Below the pieces are notes generated by a model. It saw only the letters and a program-made list of their open reading frames with translations, did not search any database and was not told where the DNA came from. From assembly GCA_003601785.1 (NCBI GenBank), contig PIYA01000035.1:2354-10274 (forward strand): a stretch of 7,921 nucleotides of DNA, given 5' to 3'. The number at the start of each line of letters is the position of its first letter. Positions within the stretch are counted from its first letter, which is position 1. This stretch comes from Candidatus Bathyarchaeota archaeon. Its GTDB lineage: Archaea; Thermoproteota; Bathyarchaeia; Bathyarchaeales; Bathycorpusculaceae. Positions 5,760-7,921 of this stretch are shown here, piece by piece. The translations under genes and the position numbers were made by a program.

Positions 5760-7076
5760 TTAAGATTTCTTTACTATCAAATCCTTTAGTTCAGGGCGTC
5801 TTCGGATAATAGCATTTTCTAGTTTTTTCCTTTTTTCTTTTAAAGTATATATTCGAATAACTTGAGCAAGTTTTCTAGATAGATGGTACGCTAAGGAACT
5901 TACATCAAAGGCTATATCCTTTGCTTCCTTTCCTAGAAGAATCTTTATTGTTTTTGTTCCGTCCCCCTGTAAAAAACTATATTGTCTATATCTTTTTTCA
6001 AAAGGAAGGTCTTTCCACGGTCTGTCAAAAAATATTAAACCTTGATTTATTTTTAATTCACGTGCAAATTCTTCCTTGAAACTCTCTAACGTGTCTATTG
6101 TTGAAAATGTTGGGTCAGTTGACCGATTTTCCACATCGTAATACGCGATTTTCTCAAGCACTGCTCTTATCTGCTCTCTTTTCATAAAGAGTTTTGCAAT
6201 TTTCGCTTCGGTACCTTTGGTTTTAGCAATTTCTTTAATTTCATTTAAAAGCCAAGCATCATCAAATTCAAGTAACCTGTTAATATCCCTGGATGTTGCT
6301 TGTGGGTAATCTATATTTTTCATAATATCCTTTGTAAAAATTGCTTTAAGCATTATGTCAAAGGCTCTTCGAGTTCTATGTGTATACACTTGCGTATACA
6401 TGTAAAATCGTGAGAGTATAAAACTCTCTACAGCATGTCGTCCCTTTTCTTGTACAACTATTTCATTTTCATGCAACTTCAGTGATATCAGAAGCCTATC
6501 AATATCGTATTTTCCGTAGGGGACTCCACAATAATATGAATCCCTTAATAAAAAGTCCATTCTGTCCAAGTCGAGTTCAGAACTAAGCAGATCGTTCAAG
6601 TATGCAAAATTTGGCTTGTCGATAAATTGTCCTTTTATTAGTTTTACTATTGTTTTTTTATCTCCACCTATGTCATTTATATAGTCACCTATTTCACTAT
6701 GCATTATTACCGCTTCGGTATAATCTTCATGCGCGCTATTAGTATAGAAATCCTCCAGCACGGATTCAAAAGCATGCGAACATGGTGGATGACCCACATC
6801 ATGAAGAAGTGCTGCAAGGCGAAAGTTATCTCGCATCTCTTCATTTACAAGACCAGGTATCCTATTGGCTATAACAGATGCAAGGTGGTAAGTTCCTAAT
6901 GAATGTCCGAATCTTGAATGTTCAGCACCATGATATACTAGGTGGGTGAAAGCTAATTGCTTTATTCTGCGAAGACGTTGAAAGAACGGTGAATCAATTA
7001 TTTTCAAATACCGTTTATCCACATCGATATAACCATATATAGGATCACGAAAAAATTTGATTTTGTCACGTACCAT
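5760..7076 (-). CDS. HD-domain dNTP triphosphohydrolase, YwfO/SAMHD1 type
   Basis: Predicted to hydrolyse deoxynucleoside triphosphates to deoxynucleoside plus triphosphate, in the cytoplasm. Seen: metal ligands H58 (RFGHSLG), H92-D93 (LHDVGH) and D171 (ELDLDRMDF), with candidate catalytic H116-E117. Aligned from memory to human SAMHD1, the first block runs without gaps at a constant offset: D28/Q33/R36/Q40/L41/H58 match D137/Q142/R145/Q149/L150/H167. The first three form the guanine-specific allosteric site there. H92, D93, H96, H101, H116 and D171 match H206, D207, H210, H215, H233 and D311. R223, Y231, H233 and R234 match the pocket residues R366, Y374, H376 and K377. Length 438 fits bacterial YwfO (about 433). 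The C-terminal third is Lys-rich. ATG 7076 is preceded by GGTGA at 6 bases. It is the second gene of an operon. Substrate range is not shown by sequence. Confidence 0.9.
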   Translation of the reverse strand: MVRDKIKFFRDPIYGYIDVDKRYLKIIDSPFFQRLRRIKQLAFTHLVYHGAEHSRFGHSLGTYHLASVIANRIPGLVNEEMRDNFRLAALLHDVGHPPCSHAFESVLEDFYTNSAHEDYTEAVIMHSEIGDYINDIGGDKKTIVKLIKGQFIDKPNFAYLNDLLSSELDLDRMDFLLRDSYYCGVPYGKYDIDRLLISLKLHENEIVVQEKGRHAVESFILSRFYMYTQVYTHRTRRAFDIMLKAIFTKDIMKNIDYPQATSRDINRLLEFDDAWLLNEIKEIAKTKGTEAKIAKLFMKREQIRAVLEKIAYYDVENRSTDPTFSTIDTLESFKEEFARELKINQGLIFFDRPWKDLPFEKRYRQYSFLQGDGTKTIKILLGKEAKDIAFDVSSLAYHLSRKLAQVIRIYTLKEKRKKLENAIIRRRPELKDLIVKKS

Positions 7077-7082
7077 AAGAAT

Positions 7083-7087
7083 TCACC
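7083..7087 (-). promoter_or_regulatory. Ribosome binding site of the HD gene (GGTGA)
   Basis: GGTGA on the - strand lies 6 bases before the ATG at 7076 and just after the stop codon of the upstream gene. It supports this start and translation from the shared mRNA. Confidence 0.55.
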
Positions 7088-7088
7088 A

Positions 7089-7640
7089 TTAACTAAGTAA
7101 ACCAAAGAGTTGAAGAAGTTTCCAGGCATCCTCTCTCATATTTTTGAAAATATTCGCTTTTTCTGGCTTTAAAAGCTGTAATAGAAGAAAGATATTTTCC
7201 TTACGGCGCTCTTTTTGTGACGAATTCTGATTTATAAAATCTAAAGAAGCCAAACATTCTAAAAAAGTAACTTTATCATATCCTTTTGTTTGACAAATCT
7301 TATCGACATCCGAAAAAAATTGCTTAAGTCTTTCAAAAGTTTTTTGATCGACAACACGAGAAGAATAGAGCTTAGCCTTTTCCTTAGATAATGAATAAAT
7401 TCCAGAATATAACAATAGACCTTCAACTTCTAAAGAGGCACAGTAATGAGCTAAATCGTAACTGTAAGGTCCGAAGATATTCCATCTAAATTCAAATGGG
7501 ACATCTAACCCGAATCTTTTCATGAAATAAACAGTTTTTTGTAAATCTACTTTGCCTAAAATTTGCCCTCTTATTTTGAAAACTTTTACTAAATTTGCGG
7601 TAAAATTGTACAACCGGCTGGTTGTCAATGACCCTTCCAT
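7089..7640 (-). CDS. YwgA-like protein, probable partner of the HD dNTPase
   Basis: Resembles the small YwgA family, whose Bacillus member, as I recall, is encoded next to the HD protein YwfO. Its biochemical role is not established. Seen: 183 residues, soluble and helical in appearance. K30-V-D-LQK-TVYF (30-39) and FGPYS..L (56-63) form the layout K.xLQKxxY...YGPYSxxL, also seen in DUF4065/Panacea-type proteins, some of which are antitoxins or regulators. This is followed by LEVEGLL (70-76) and LECLASLDF (127-135), matching the LExLAS segment of YwgA. No enzyme active site or helix-turn-helix is evident. It is the first gene of the operon, 12 bases before the HD gene. The ATG follows GGGAG with no gap, which is poor SD spacing but fits leaderless translation; a TTG at codon 5 is the alternative. 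Codons are A+T-rich. A Panacea-like antitoxin or allosteric regulator is possible. Confidence 0.7.
   Translation of the reverse strand: MEGSLTTSRLYNFTANLVKVFKIRGQILGKVDLQKTVYFMKRFGLDVPFEFRWNIFGPYSYDLAHYCASLEVEGLLLYSGIYSLSKEKAKLYSSRVVDQKTFERLKQFFSDVDKICQTKGYDKVTFLECLASLDFINQNSSQKERRKENIFLLLQLLKPEKANIFKNMREDAWKLLQLFGLLS
7610..7625. repeat. Inverted repeat in the first codons of the YwgA-like gene
   Basis: ACAACC-GGCT-GGTTGT: perfect 6-base arms around 4 bases, covering codons 6 to 11 of the - strand gene. It could be an operator just downstream of the transcription start, or a hairpin near the 5' end of a leaderless mRNA. A repeat this short can also occur by chance. Confidence 0.35.
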
Positions 7641-7665
7641 CTCCCTTTGGGTTTTTAAAGTTATG

Positions 7666-7675
7666 TATATTTAAA
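7666..7675 (-). promoter_or_regulatory. TATA box of the YwgA-like/HD operon
   Basis: On the - strand the sequence reads CTTTAAATATA, an almost ideal archaeal TATA box (TTTAAATATA). Its centre is about 30 bases before the ATG at 7640. With the usual 25-26 base spacing, transcription would begin within about 5 bases of the start codon, giving a leaderless or nearly leaderless mRNA. The poorly spaced SD at this start agrees with that. Confidence 0.6.
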
Positions 7676-7722
7676 GCTGTGTGTCTCTAATCGAACATAT
7701 TATGCTGTATTTTCCTCGAACT

Positions 7723-7920
7723 TTAAAGGCAGTAAACTGTAATCAGAACACTTGCAATTATAAAAACTATGTTAGTAGGTGTATGTTTCCTATTCTTACG
7801 TTTTTTAGATATTTTTCCGCCGCTTTCTTGCATTCTAATGCTTGTTTCTTGCTTGTGGTTGGCAAATCGTTCATGATGTAGCATGGATAAAAGGCTAGAA
7901 GCGTGTATGGAATGTTCGAA
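7723..7920 (-). CDS. Possible C-terminal fragment of a membrane-anchored protein (partial)
   Basis: A - strand frame is open from the right edge of the window to a TAA at 7723-7725, giving 65 residues. Seen: a polar, Lys/His/Gln-rich part, then a strongly basic stretch (ISKKRKNRKHTPT), then about 16 hydrophobic residues (NIVFIIASVLITVYCL) up to the stop. That order suggests a tail anchor with the basic side in the cytoplasm. Internal ATGs at 7884 and 7833 would give 53- or 36-residue proteins, but neither has an SD or a well-placed TATA box, so a longer gene entering from the right is more likely. Lys and Glu codons are mostly AAA, AAG and GAA, which looks more like coding than the opposing + strand frame (7681-7881). 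It would end 82 bases before the YwgA-like gene. A decayed gene or chance opening is possible. Confidence 0.35.
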   Translation of the reverse strand, partial: FEHSIHASSLLSMLHHERFANHKQETSIRMQESGGKISKKRKNRKHTPTNIVFIIASVLITVYCL

Positions 7921-7921
7921 T

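Noticed and set aside
7681..7881. 66-codon + strand frame at the right end
   Set aside because: It has no SD, is rich in Phe, Cys and Asn as expected from translated A+T-rich noncoding DNA, resembles no family I know, and opposes a more coding-like - strand frame.
7908..7921. GTTCGAAT at the right edge, resembling a tRNA T-loop
   Set aside because: The upstream bases do not form convincing D or anticodon arms, and the acceptor end would lie outside the window. The 8-base match alone is not enough.
1..7921. CRISPR array, transposase or attachment-site duplication
   Set aside because: On reading I saw no regularly spaced direct repeats, transposase motifs or matching terminal repeats. Only short inverted repeats were found.

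Overview
The window is chromosomal DNA from an archaeon. Four of its genes belong to families characteristic of archaeal (or archaeal plus eukaryotic) information processing: the ribosome-recycling ATPase Rli/ABCE1, both subunits of DNA topoisomerase VI, and translation initiation factor aIF5B. Leader regions carry TATA-like boxes (TTTAAAATA, TTTAAATATA), and some starts have Shine-Dalgarno (SD) sequences. I cannot fix the lineage from this. The gene style would suit a TACK-type archaeon such as a Bathyarchaeia member, but that is an impression, not a result.

Left part (1-5571, all + strand): the C-terminal ATPase half of Rli, cut by the window start; then top6B and top6A, 7 to 10 bases apart and probably one transcript; a 67-residue two-helix membrane protein of unknown role; and aIF5B. 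These are housekeeping genes for DNA topology and for the two ends of the translation cycle (subunit joining and ribosome recycling). All look intact apart from the edge-cut Rli. The annotated starts of top6A and aIF5B were moved downstream of the longest open frame, on family alignment and, for aIF5B, SD position.

Middle (5572-5759): a 188-base convergent intergenic region with no supported gene. It holds an imperfect 15-pair hairpin followed by a T run, and two short inverted repeats. It is the likely terminator zone for transcripts arriving from both sides.

Right part (5760-7640, all - strand): a two-gene operon, visibly richer in A+T than the left part. The first gene encodes a 183-residue protein resembling the YwgA family (related in motif layout to DUF4065/Panacea-type proteins). 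The second, 12 bases later, encodes a 438-residue HD-domain dNTP triphosphohydrolase of the YwfO/SAMHD1 type. Its metal ligands, catalytic histidine and the residues that form the guanine-nucleotide allosteric site in SAMHD1 all appear to be kept. The operon has a strong TATA box placed so that the transcript should be leaderless or nearly so. This pair is the most interesting item here: a nucleotide-pool enzyme with a small partner that may regulate it, possibly with a defence or stress role.

Right edge (7641-7921): no complete gene is certain. A - strand frame open to the window edge ends in a basic stretch and a hydrophobic segment, and may be the C-terminus of a membrane-anchored protein. 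I saw no rRNA, tRNA, CRISPR array, transposase or origin.
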